Positions 1-7,865 of a DNA stretch of 64,000 nt are shown here, one piece after another. The stretch is from contig CAZRDM010000001.1 in the NCBI GenBank assembly GCA_964598845.1, positions 186,001-250,000 on the forward strand, given 5' to 3'. How positions within the stretch are numbered: position 1 is the first letter of the stretch; the number at the start of each line of letters is the position of its first letter. This DNA comes from FEN-987 sp964598845 (GTDB lineage: Archaea; Thermoproteota; Bathyarchaeia; 40CM-2-53-6). Below the pieces are notes generated by a model. It was not told the origin of the DNA, made no database searches, and saw nothing but the letters and a program-made list of their open reading frames with translations. A program made the translations under genes and the position numbers.

Positions 1-2478
1 AGTTTTGTTGTATCCCCAACGGCTCCAGGCCAGAGTTACAGTGTCACAGTTACTCCTCTGCACGGTGACAAATCCGCCGTTGCGGGTTTCATAGTCACGC
101 CCGCAGTAACATTCAATCCCACGAGTGGGTTTCCGCCGATCATTGGTCCACCTACGGCCACGGGGACGGAGATCACGGTTGCTGGAACAGGCTTCTCGAC
201 TGCTGACACAACCTGCACTATCACTTCTGCGTCGGCTTCGCTGATTATCGATACGAGTGGGCTCCCGGCTTGTACAGTGAATAGTTTGGGCCAACTTTCG
301 GCGAAGTTCAAGATTGGTGCAAATTCTGTGTTTACGGGTGCGGCGGTGACGGTCACTGTAACAGGAAACCCGGGAGGTGATTCTGCAGCAGCCTCCGTCA
401 CGGTCAACCCAAGAATAGTTCTCTCACCTACCTCCGGAGCTTCAGGAATACAAGTGAACTTTGCAGGTTCAGGCTTCAAGAATGTCGCGGGGTCAGCGTT
501 CCCATGCATTGGGCCTGGTGCTGGGACTATAACTGGAACGCCAGTAGCCAACCCGACCTCATGCAGTCAAGATTCGAACGGCAATGTGGCAGGCTTCTTC
601 ACTGTGGGGGCTGTTCCCTCGGGATCATACTTCATCACATACTCCGACTTTGGAGGTGCGTTCCCTTCGGCGATTGCATCATTCATCGTGACCGGGGGAC
701 CTATCGTCATTTTCACACCCAGCCTTGGTCCTACTGGCACGACCGTGACTGTAGCAGGGTCCGGGTGGAATCCGCTGGACACATCGGTTTCGTTTGTAAC
801 GACAGCAGGCCCAACAGACCTCTTCGATCCACCAACAACTCGTACATGTCCAGTTTCTGGAGGGAATATCGGCTCATGTAGCTTCACAGTGAAGTCTAAC
901 GCGCATGGTGGGACTTACACAGTTACTTTCACCGGCAACCAAGGCGATCAAGCCGCGGCCCAGTTTATCGTTCAATCTACCTTGGTCGTAACCCCAGACA
1001 ATGGTGGGATGGGAATAACGGTACAATTGTCAGGGTCGGGGTACATACCCCCTGGAGCTCCACCTTTCGATTGTCATGGATTCCTCAGTTTCAACCCTGA
1101 TGAACCGTTCATCACGGTTGCGGCAACCTGCAGTATCGATGGGAACGGTCTTCTTACTGGCGGTCTAACCGTTGCATCGAGTGGAGTGAATCCTGGACCT
1201 CATACGATCACGTTGACTGACTCTCATGTAGTTCAGGGTTCTGTGTGGGATGTTTTCACCGTGAAGACTCCGAGCATCACGCTCACACCGAGTAGTGGGA
1301 GTGGTGGAGATGTTATTCAGGTGACGGGTTCCGGGTTCAGTACGGGAGATACAGGTTGCACGATCTCGGCGCCTGCGAATGTCATTGAGGGTACGCCCTC
1401 ATGCTCAATTTCTGGGGGCGTTGTGACAGGTTCGTTTGTCGTGAAGATTGCGGGGAATGCTAGAGCCGTCCTAACGAATGCGATTCAGGTCACTGGAGGA
1501 CTTGGCGATAGGGCGGTTCAAACCTTCACGGTCAATAACAAGATCGTCTTGAATCCGACCACGGCAGCTGCCGGAATGGTTGTTACTATTACTGGAAGCA
1601 ACTTTGCGGCTGGGGACGGCGGTCTTCCATGCACTCTTACTTCGCTTCCTCCTGGTGTCATTACAGCTGGCGTGTGCAATATCGATGCTAACTTGATGGT
1701 TTCTGGTTCGTTCACTGTTGGTGGCGTGACGCCGGGTAGTTACATCATTACCGTAACGGGTACCGGTCCCCCGGCTTCTTCAGCTTCGGCAACCTTGACC
1801 GTTGTACAACGTCTCGTAACTTTGTCTCCGAGCGTTGGTCCCCCTGGCTCGGTGGTGACTGTGACTGGGGCAGGTTTCAGTCCCTCAGACACGTCATGTA
1901 CGATTACGGTGCCAACCATCGCGATCGGCTCAAGTTGCGCAGTTACGCCTGCAGGTTCTGGGAATATTCAGGGAACGTTCACGGTTTCCAATTTTGCTCC
2001 TCCGGGAGTCTATCTTGTGACTGTTACTGGCACCCCGACAAGTGATGTGGGGACCTCTGCCTTCACGGTGGCATTCTTGGTGACTGTGACTACGACTTCC
2101 ACATCCTTCACAAGCACGAGCACGGTCACGACGAGTATAACGACAACGATAACGAGTACTGGGATCTCGACCTCGTTTAGTACGACAACGTTCTCCTCCA
2201 CTGGTGTCTCAACGGAAACGAATTATGCTTTCACCATGACGACCGTTTCGGGTCAATCGACTGTCTCATATTCGACAACTTCAACAACCACAGCGCTCTC
2301 GACGTTTGTTACAACTTCGACTTCAACGACTAGAACAACGACGACGTATAATCCGGTTACTGGTGGGAGCCAGGTTGCGCCGACATTCAATTACGCCCAA
2401 GCTAACGTAAGCGCTTTTGGCTTGATCGCTTTGCTGACGCTTCTCGCTCCCGCGGTTCTAAGGAGGTTCCTAGTTTGA
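1..2478 (+). CDS. Large surface protein with IPT/TIG-like repeats, 5' end outside window
   Basis: The frame is open from base 1, so the N-terminus lies outside the window. The visible part is about seven beta-sandwich repeats of roughly 90-105 residues. Each opens with a strand such as ITLTPSSGSGG, followed by VxVxGSGF and later a Cys-containing segment. This resembles IPT/TIG or Ig-like repeats of archaeal cell-surface proteins. A Thr/Ser-rich stalk follows at about bases 2080-2365, probably O-glycosylated. The protein ends in a hydrophobic helix (GLIALLTLLAPAVL) and a short RRFLV tail, a membrane anchor. The next surface gene overlaps its stop codon. Role inferred: S-layer-associated or adhesive protein. 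No enzyme domain is seen. Confidence 0.8.
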   Translation, partial: SFVVSPTAPGQSYSVTVTPLHGDKSAVAGFIVTPAVTFNPTSGFPPIIGPPTATGTEITVAGTGFSTADTTCTITSASASLIIDTSGLPACTVNSLGQLSAKFKIGANSVFTGAAVTVTVTGNPGGDSAAASVTVNPRIVLSPTSGASGIQVNFAGSGFKNVAGSAFPCIGPGAGTITGTPVANPTSCSQDSNGNVAGFFTVGAVPSGSYFITYSDFGGAFPSAIASFIVTGGPIVIFTPSLGPTGTTVTVAGSGWNPLDTSVSFVTTAGPTDLFDPPTTRTCPVSGGNIGSCSFTVKSNAHGGTYTVTFTGNQGDQAAAQFIVQSTLVVTPDNGGMGITVQLSGSGYIPPGAPPFDCHGFLSFNPDEPFITVAATCSIDGNGLLTGGLTVASSGVNPGPHTITLTDSHVVQGSVWDVFTVKTPSITLTPSSGSGGDVIQVTGSGFSTGDTGCTISAPANVIEGTPSCSISGGVVTGSFVVKIAGNARAVLTNAIQVTGGLGDRAVQTFTVNNKIVLNPTTAAAGMVVTITGSNFAAGDGGLPCTLTSLPPGVITAGVCNIDANLMVSGSFTVGGVTPGSYIITVTGTGPPASSASATLTVVQRLVTLSPSVGPPGSVVTVTGAGFSPSDTSCTITVPTIAIGSSCAVTPAGSGNIQGTFTVSNFAPPGVYLVTVTGTPTSDVGTSAFTVAFLVTVTTTSTSFTSTSTVTTSITTTITSTGISTSFSTTTFSSTGVSTETNYAFTMTTVSGQSTVSYSTTSTTTALSTFVTTSTSTTRTTTTYNPVTGGSQVAPTFNYAQANVSAFGLIALLTLLAPAVLRRFLV
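2460..2467 (+). promoter_or_regulatory. Strong Shine-Dalgarno site inside the upstream gene
   Basis: AAGGAGGT lies within the last codons of the large surface protein, seven bases before the TTG at 2475. It is a full match to the anti-Shine-Dalgarno sequence and fixes the unusual TTG start of the next gene. It indicates translational coupling of the two surface proteins. Confidence 0.75.
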
Positions 2479-3005
2479 AGCACTCACAACCTCTACTATT
2501 CTCAGTCGTTGTCTTGTTCATGGTAGTGTCGGGCCTTCTGTCCTCCATGAATACCTCAACCTTCGGGAGTCCTGGAGTACAAGCGACGACCACATCCTCA
2601 ACATCCACGATCACGACATCGACGACAACGTCTGCCACCACAACTACAACGACGAGTACAACATCAACTTCGACCTCGATTACGTCCACAACGACTACGA
2701 CAACATCCACGTCCAGTAGTATCAGTTATACGTCTACACGAACCGTAACCGTTAGCAGTACAAGTACGGCAACCTCCTACACGGGTACGGTTTCGACGAC
2801 GGTGACGACGCTTACGTCGACAACTGGAACGACGAGCAGGACACAAGTGACGACTACAACCCTGATGTCAACTACGACGAGTGTAGGATTTCCGACCGGG
2901 TTGGGGATACCGGGCTTCCCAGTGGAGTCGATAGTGCTAGGATTGCTTGTAGGCGTCTTGGCGCTGTTCTCGGTTCGGAAGAGGCGGAAGATCCGGAGAG
3001 AGTAA
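2475..3005 (+). CDS. Small Thr/Ser-rich membrane-anchored surface protein
   Basis: The TTG start overlaps the previous TGA in a TTGA junction and has a perfect Shine-Dalgarno site upstream. The 176-residue product has a hydrophobic signal segment (about residues 5-25). Then comes about 100 residues made almost only of Thr and Ser, and a GIPGFPVESI motif before a C-terminal membrane helix (VLGLLVGVLALFSV) and a basic RKRRKIRRE tail. The C-terminal pattern of Pro-Gly-Phe-Pro, a helix and a basic tail looks like an archaeal sorting or anchor signal. That is inference, since no archaeosortase gene is in the window. No globular domain is visible, so it may be a glycosylated stalk partner of the upstream repeat protein. 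Confidence 0.75.
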   Translation: MKHSQPLLFSVVVLFMVVSGLLSSMNTSTFGSPGVQATTTSSTSTITTSTTTSATTTTTTSTTSTSTSITSTTTTTTSTSSSISYTSTRTVTVSSTSTATSYTGTVSTTVTTLTSTTGTTSRTQVTTTTLMSTTTSVGFPTGLGIPGFPVESIVLGLLVGVLALFSVRKRRKIRRE

Positions 3006-3058
3006 GCGCGGTTTGGGTTCTGTACCTTACGCGTAGTGAAGTTACGGTCCGAATTGAG

Positions 3059-3445
3059 TTAGTCCCTGTGCTCAGGATCGTTAAGCGCCAGTTGGTTGCG
3101 GGGGAGGTGGCGGCAATCCTCGAGGCGTTCTACGGCGCGTCGGAGGTGTGGGATAGTTATCGAACCCCCAACCACTAATGCTATGTTGAAGGCTTCGAAG
3201 AACTCCGCGTCGGTTACGCCTTCCTCGACGCAGCGCATGATGTGGTAGGTCACGCAGTCGTCGCATCTCAGAACCATGGAGGCCACCAAACCTAGAAGTT
3301 CCTTTATCTTCGATGAGAGAGCGCCCGGCTCGTAAGCCCGTGTGTCTAAGCTGAAGAAGCGCTGTATCTGGAGGTTTCCTGACGCAAGGATCCTTTCATT
3401 CATTTTTTCACGAAATTTCTTGAATTCTTCCAGTGTCTCTGGCAT
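3059..3445 (-). CDS. Carboxymuconolactone decarboxylase/AhpD-like family protein
   Basis: A 128-residue all-helical protein of usual length for the family. The core RCDDCVTYHIMRCVEEG carries the CxxC...H arrangement of AhpD-type peroxidase or disulfide-reductase proteins. The C-terminal part (EAFNIALVVGGSITIPHL) matches the family's second conserved helix pair. Members either reduce peroxides through the Cys pair or decarboxylate lactones; the intact CxxC favours a redox role. It is convergent with the surface genes and divergent from the Lrp-type gene, with about 138 bases between the two starts. Confidence 0.8.
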   Translation of the reverse strand: MPETLEEFKKFREKMNERILASGNLQIQRFFSLDTRAYEPGALSSKIKELLGLVASMVLRCDDCVTYHIMRCVEEGVTDAEFFEAFNIALVVGGSITIPHLRRAVERLEDCRHLPRNQLALNDPEHRD

Positions 3446-3537
3446 GGTTGCTCTGCAGGAAGAATATCGTTCTAGAAGGTTATTTTGTTATTGAGTCTAA
3501 GGAGACATGGAGCGTCGTTCTTTCGGAGCGGCCTAAC

Positions 3538-3545
3538 CTTATATG
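3538..3545 (+). promoter_or_regulatory. Candidate archaeal TATA box
   Basis: CTTATATG is followed by the GTG start at 3584 about 40 bases downstream. That spacing fits transcription beginning around 3565-3570 with a short leader. It argues against using the upstream in-frame ATG near 3485 as the start, because that would put the promoter inside the coding region. Confidence 0.4.
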
Positions 3546-3583
3546 ACGCCGACACATCAGAGGCGCGATTATCACAAGGATGT

Positions 3584-4132
3584 GTGATAAAACTGCGTAG
3601 CTTTCTGCTTGTGAAGACGGAACCAGGCTTGGAGAAGGATGTCCTTGACCGATTCCGGACCATGTCTGAAATTCGAGAAATCCATCTAATAACCGGAAAG
3701 TTCGACTTGCTCGTCGCCTTGGAGTCGGAGGAGACTGAGCTTGATCCGAGACGCAAGATAGCTGAGGTCGTAATAGAAAAAGTCAGAAAACCCGGCGGCA
3801 TCAGGGACACCAGCACCATAATCCCGATAGATTCCCATTACCGCCCAACCACGCTACCTCCAGAACGCCCGACCGCGAAAGGCTTCGTCTTCATTCAAAG
3901 CGAAACCGGCAAGGAAAGGGGACTGATGAATAAGCTCCTAGAAATTCCAGAAGCCCGCTCAGTCCACCTGCTCTTCGGCAAATCAGACCTACTCGTCGAA
4001 CTGGAGGTAGAGAAGAGCTTCATCGCTCCTCCACCCCGACGCCTTGCCACCATCGTCGAAGACCGCATCAGCAAATTCACCGAAGTCAAAGACACACAAA
4101 CCTTTGTGCCGCTGGAATCGATCATCAAATGA
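3584..4132 (+). CDS. Tandem Lrp/AsnC-type ligand-binding (RAM) domain protein without HTH
   Basis: I chose the GTG at 3584, which has AAGGA just upstream and a TATA-like box 40 bases back. An upstream in-frame ATG at 3485 adds only an unconserved stretch. The 182-residue product holds two similar alpha/beta halves. Each starts with a strand like RSFLLVKTEPG or GFVFIQSETG, has a REIHLITGKFDLL or RSVHLLFGKSDLL core, and ends in a DTxTxxPxxS strand. This is the RAM/AsnC_trans_reg fold duplicated. No DNA-binding helix-turn-helix is present, so it probably senses amino acids or effectors and acts through partner proteins. The domain call is strong; the function is unknown. Confidence 0.75.
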   Translation: MIKLRSFLLVKTEPGLEKDVLDRFRTMSEIREIHLITGKFDLLVALESEETELDPRRKIAEVVIEKVRKPGGIRDTSTIIPIDSHYRPTTLPPERPTAKGFVFIQSETGKERGLMNKLLEIPEARSVHLLFGKSDLLVELEVEKSFIAPPPRRLATIVEDRISKFTEVKDTQTFVPLESIIK

Positions 4133-4373
4133 CTTAATTCCAGTGGGGCTGAGTCTCCTCCATGATTTCGCAGAAATCCTGGGCCGCCACGCTGTCCTCA
4201 CTAGTCCAGAGTGCGTTTGACCTCGCTATTCCGCCTCCGGCACTCGACCATCGGGGCCGCCTTTGATGGGACTAGTATCAGGTTGTTTGATTCCGATCCG
4301 TTCTCAGATTTGAAGAACGAGCTTAGGGCTTAAACCCCTTAAAGTCGCAGTTCTCGGTAGTCGGGGGTACAGC

Positions 4374-4925
4374 TTGAGAGTTGTGCTTGGGATCACTGGC
4401 GCTTCCGGCGTCATCTATGGTCTGAGGCTTGCATCTGAGCTGAAGAAGGCTGGAACCGAGCTGACGATAATAGTTTCAGACGCAGCCAAGAAGGTGATGG
4501 CGGCGGAGACTCCGGGAGGACTCGAAGAGCTCGCCAAGTCGGGAAGCATGCTCTCTGAGCATGATCTCGATGCCGATGTCTCCTCAGGCTCAGCCAAGTT
4601 TGATTCGACCGTTGTCTGCCCTTGCTCAATGAAGACCTTGTCAGCCATTGCCAATGGATACGCTTTCAATCTGATCTGTAGAAATGCTGATGTGGCGATT
4701 AAGGAGCAACGGAAGATTGTTCTCGTTACACGGGAGACGCCTCTGAGCGTGATTCATCTCGAGAATATGCTCAAACTTGCGAGATTGGGCGTCGTGATTC
4801 TTCCGGCCAGTCCGGGTTTCTATCATCAACCCAAATCGGTTGACGAGTTGGTGGACCACGTTGTGGGTAAGGTGTTGGATGTGCTCAGAGTTGAGTCGAA
4901 ACTCTTCAAGAGATGGAAGAGTTGA
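4374..4925 (+). CDS. ubiX: UbiX-type flavin prenyltransferase
   Basis: A 183-residue flavoprotein of normal UbiX length with the GITGASG nucleotide-binding start, a PCSMKTLSAIANG segment and the C-terminal PASPGFYHQP motif of the family. UbiX prenylates FMN with dimethylallyl phosphate to make the prFMN cofactor of UbiD decarboxylases. The next gene, overlapping by 13 bases, is exactly such a UbiD-family enzyme, so this one likely supplies its cofactor. The TTG start is preceded by a GGGGGT ribosome-binding site. It is the first gene of a four-gene operon (ubiX, ubiD-like, two aconitase X subunits). Confidence 0.92.
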   Translation: MRVVLGITGASGVIYGLRLASELKKAGTELTIIVSDAAKKVMAAETPGGLEELAKSGSMLSEHDLDADVSSGSAKFDSTVVCPCSMKTLSAIANGYAFNLICRNADVAIKEQRKIVLVTRETPLSVIHLENMLKLARLGVVILPASPGFYHQPKSVDELVDHVVGKVLDVLRVESKLFKRWKS

Positions 4926-6214
4926 GTTTCCGCGGATGGATTGAAAGGCTTAGGACAAGTGGCAGGCTACTGGAAGCCAAGAAGACCCTATCAACCCATA
5001 TCGAAGCCGCGGCCTTCATCAAAGCTCTTGAACCGACGCCACTATTCTTTCATGTGAACGAATCCAGAATTCCCATCGCGGCGAATCTCTGCGCATCGCG
5101 TGAGTTGATCTCAGAATACTTCGATCTACGTCCTGACCAGATTGTTTCAAGGTTGCTCGCGGCGATTGAGAATCCAACCAAGCCTGAACTCACTGAGGAC
5201 GCTCCATGCTTCGAGGTTTCCGAGAGAGCAGTTGACTTAGATGAGATTCCGATACTCATGCACGCCGAAAAGGATGGAGGTAAATATGTCAGTTCGGCTG
5301 TCGTGATCGCAGCTCATCCTGGGATCGGACAGAATGTTAGCTTCCATCGCCTAATGCAGATCAGTAGAGATGATTTCGTAATACGAATCGTTCCCAGGCA
5401 TCTCCATGCGATATTAGAGAAGACGCATGGTGATCTGCCGATGGCAATCTGTATTGGGAATTCACCGAGCGTACTACTTGCTGGCGCCTGTTCAGTAGAG
5501 TTAGGAAGGGATGAGCTGGAAATAGCGAACACCCTAGAGCCCTTGCGCGTAGCTGAATGCCCAGGAGCAAACTGCCTAGTCCCAGCTGAAACAGAATTTG
5601 TCTTGGTTGGGAAGATAACGAGTGCATTGCGTGATGAAGGGCCGTTCATTGATCTAACTGAAACATATGATCTGGTACGTCCACAGCGTGTCGTGAAGGT
5701 TGAGCGGATCTATCATCGTGAGAATGCGATTTACCACGCCCTACTGCCAGGCGGACTTGAGCATAAGATGCTGATGGGTGTCCCACGTGAACCAACCATC
5801 TATAGAGAAGTCTCTAAGGTCTGCGAATGCCTCGACGTCCTCATCACACCTGCTGGCGCGTCATGGCTCCACGCCATCGTCAAGATCAGGAAAAGAAGCG
5901 AGGAGGATGGGAAGCGCGCGATCGAGGCCGCCTTCCGTGGACACCGTTCGCTGAAGCATGTGATCGTAGTCGATGATGATATCGACATCAATACTCCGGC
6001 GGAAGTTGAGTGGGCCTTTGCCACGAGATTTCAGGGCGACCGAGGGTTGGTGGTGAAGTCGGGAGAAGTCGGGTCTTCTCTGGATCCCTCAGCGGACCCT
6101 GAAACCCGGAAGACGACTAAGGTGGGTTTCGATGCTACGAAGCCACTCGTCTCTAGAGGGAAGAATTTCGAGAAGGCAAGATTCCCTGAGATAGATTGGA
6201 GGAAATTCATCTAA
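4913..6214 (+). CDS. UbiD-family decarboxylase, probable anhydromevalonate phosphate decarboxylase
   Basis: A 433-residue UbiD-family enzyme. Family features include the LPMAICIGNSPSVLLAGA region (about residue 180), PAETEFVLVGKI (about 230) and the DEGPF segment that carries prFMN and acid residues. UbiD proteins form a broad family, but here the gene sits between ubiX and the two aconitase X subunits. In archaea such as Aeropyrum pernix the orthologous enzyme converts trans-anhydromevalonate 5-phosphate to isopentenyl phosphate. The operon context makes that assignment much more likely than an aromatic-acid decarboxylase. The start ATG overlaps the 3' end of ubiX. Confidence 0.88.
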   Translation: MEELSFRGWIERLRTSGRLLEAKKTLSTHIEAAAFIKALEPTPLFFHVNESRIPIAANLCASRELISEYFDLRPDQIVSRLLAAIENPTKPELTEDAPCFEVSERAVDLDEIPILMHAEKDGGKYVSSAVVIAAHPGIGQNVSFHRLMQISRDDFVIRIVPRHLHAILEKTHGDLPMAICIGNSPSVLLAGACSVELGRDELEIANTLEPLRVAECPGANCLVPAETEFVLVGKITSALRDEGPFIDLTETYDLVRPQRVVKVERIYHRENAIYHALLPGGLEHKMLMGVPREPTIYREVSKVCECLDVLITPAGASWLHAIVKIRKRSEEDGKRAIEAAFRGHRSLKHVIVVDDDIDINTPAEVEWAFATRFQGDRGLVVKSGEVGSSLDPSADPETRKTTKVGFDATKPLVSRGKNFEKARFPEIDWRKFI

Positions 6215-6230
6215 CTGGGATGTTGAGATC

Positions 6231-7421
6231 TTGCATCTAACCCGTGAAGAAGAACGGATGCTCGTCGGAGAGGAAGGCTATGCCATCCAGAAGAGCATGC
6301 AGATTCTTGTGGCCCTTGGCGAGATCTTCGGCGCAGATAGAATGATCCCGGTTTCTTCCGTTCAAGTTGCTGGTGTCTCCTACTACAATCTTGGAGATGC
6401 GGGACTGGAGTACCTTGAGAACCTGGCTGGGAAAGGCGCGAGGACTAGAGTGATGACGACCCTGAATCCGGCCGGGATGGATTTGGAGAATTGGCGGGAG
6501 CTGGGTATCGATGAGAACTTTGCAAGAAACCAGACACGAGTCATTGGAGCGTTCGTGAGGATGGGTATAACGCCCTCCTGCACATGTACCCCATACTTAG
6601 TCGGTAACAAGCCAGCTTTTCGAGAACATGTGGCGTGGAGTGAGTCCTCAGCGGTAACCTACGCTAACTCGGTTCTTGGCGCAATGACAAATCGAGAAGG
6701 CGGCCCAAGCGCCTTGGCCGCTGCCTTGACAGGACGGACACCATGCTTCGGAATGCATCTGGATGAGAATCGAACAGCGCGAGTGAGGGTGAAGGTCAAC
6801 ACACAGCTGAACTCGGTTCCAGATTTCGGTGCACTGGGATATGCTGTGGGCAAGAGGATTGGAGCCGATGTTCCTATTTTTGATGGCATTACCCACACGG
6901 ATTTGGAGCAACTCAAGAGCCTCTGCGCTTCTATAGCAACTTACGGTGGCACCTCTCTCTTCCATATCCGGGGAATCACACCCAACCCGACTCAGATTCC
7001 GGAAGAGAGATTTTTTGTGACGGAGAAGGAGATCAAGGAGGCATATGATGCTCTGAATGACGAGGCTTCTGAAGTTGATTTCGTAGCAGTTGGATGCCCC
7101 CACTGCACTGTAGAAGAACTCGAAAAGATTGCAAACCTCCTAGACCGCAAGAAGGTCACACGTGAGTTCTGGATTTGTACGGCTAGGCAGACGATGCAAC
7201 TTGCCGAGAAGCATGGATACGCTCAGAAGATTCGTGCAGCCGGAGCAAAGTTTGCCTGCGATACATGCATGGCCGTGGCTCCTCTAAAGGGACGCTTCAA
7301 CATCCTCGCCACTGATTCGGCTAAAGCTTGTTACTATGGTCGAGGGACGAACGATTTCAAGACCCGAATGGGAACACTAGAAGATTGTGTTAGGGCTGCG
7401 GTGACTGGAAGATGGAGCTAA
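6231..7421 (+). CDS. Aconitase X large subunit, probable phosphomevalonate dehydratase large subunit
   Basis: A 396-residue aconitase X catalytic subunit. It has Cys-containing motifs typical of the iron-sulfur site: SCTCTPYLVG (about residue 120), GCPHCT (about 290) and CDTCMAVAPL (about 345). The TTG start lies 16 bases after the decarboxylase stop. Its last ten bases overlap the small-subunit gene. In the archaeal modified mevalonate pathway this heterodimer dehydrates mevalonate 5-phosphate to trans-anhydromevalonate phosphate. Bacterial homologues act on hydroxyproline-type substrates, but the neighbours here point to the mevalonate role. Confidence 0.9.
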   Translation: MHLTREEERMLVGEEGYAIQKSMQILVALGEIFGADRMIPVSSVQVAGVSYYNLGDAGLEYLENLAGKGARTRVMTTLNPAGMDLENWRELGIDENFARNQTRVIGAFVRMGITPSCTCTPYLVGNKPAFREHVAWSESSAVTYANSVLGAMTNREGGPSALAAALTGRTPCFGMHLDENRTARVRVKVNTQLNSVPDFGALGYAVGKRIGADVPIFDGITHTDLEQLKSLCASIATYGGTSLFHIRGITPNPTQIPEERFFVTEKEIKEAYDALNDEASEVDFVAVGCPHCTVEELEKIANLLDRKKVTREFWICTARQTMQLAEKHGYAQKIRAAGAKFACDTCMAVAPLKGRFNILATDSAKACYYGRGTNDFKTRMGTLEDCVRAAVTGRWS

Positions 7422-7816
7422 TCCGAGGCCGTAAAATCTCCGGTGGCGTAGCCGAGGGCATAGTCCTCGTCTCACATGAACCAATATCCTTCTTTGGTGG
7501 TGTCAACCCCGAGACCGGAGTCGTCACGGAGAAGGGACATGAACTGGAAGGCAGGAGCGTCAAGGATACGGTGCTGGTTTTTCCACGCGGGAAAGGGTCG
7601 ACGGTGGGTTCCTATACGCTATACCGTTTGAAGAAGAATGGTGTCGCTCCATCTGCAATCGTAAACGTGGAATCAGAGCCCATTGTAGCTGTTGGCGCCA
7701 TAATATCAGATATCCCAGCCATCGATAAACTTGAGAGGAATCCTCTAACCACCTTGCGGGATGGAATGAAGATCAGAGTAAGGGCCGATGAATCTGCTCT
7801 AGAAATCCTAGACTAG
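7412..7816 (+). CDS. Aconitase X small (swivel) subunit, probable phosphomevalonate dehydratase small subunit
   Basis: A 134-residue DUF126/aconitase swivel-domain protein, with GRKISGGVAEG near the N-terminus, a VLVFPRGKGSTVGSY core holding the conserved Ser of the family, and an ISDIPAID segment. It pairs with the large subunit encoded immediately upstream, whose 3' end it overlaps by 10 bases. It closes the mevalonate operon. The following gene is on the other strand, so transcription probably ends in the 49-base gap that follows. Confidence 0.9.
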   Translation: MELIRGRKISGGVAEGIVLVSHEPISFFGGVNPETGVVTEKGHELEGRSVKDTVLVFPRGKGSTVGSYTLYRLKKNGVAPSAIVNVESEPIVAVGAIISDIPAIDKLERNPLTTLRDGMKIRVRADESALEILD

Positions 7817-7865
7817 TTACCTAGCATCAGCCACTCTTACTCGATACTTCTAGTCTGGGAAGACA

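Noticed and set aside
2010..2846. Minus-strand frames opposite the Thr-rich stalks, rich in Val, Asp or Arg
   Set aside because: They are mirror products of the ACN/TCN codon repeats in the surface proteins; no start signals and low-complexity composition.
2550..2900. ACG/ACA-rich tract as a possible DNA satellite
   Set aside because: It is the codon pattern of a Thr-rich protein segment with varied third bases; no exact tandem unit.
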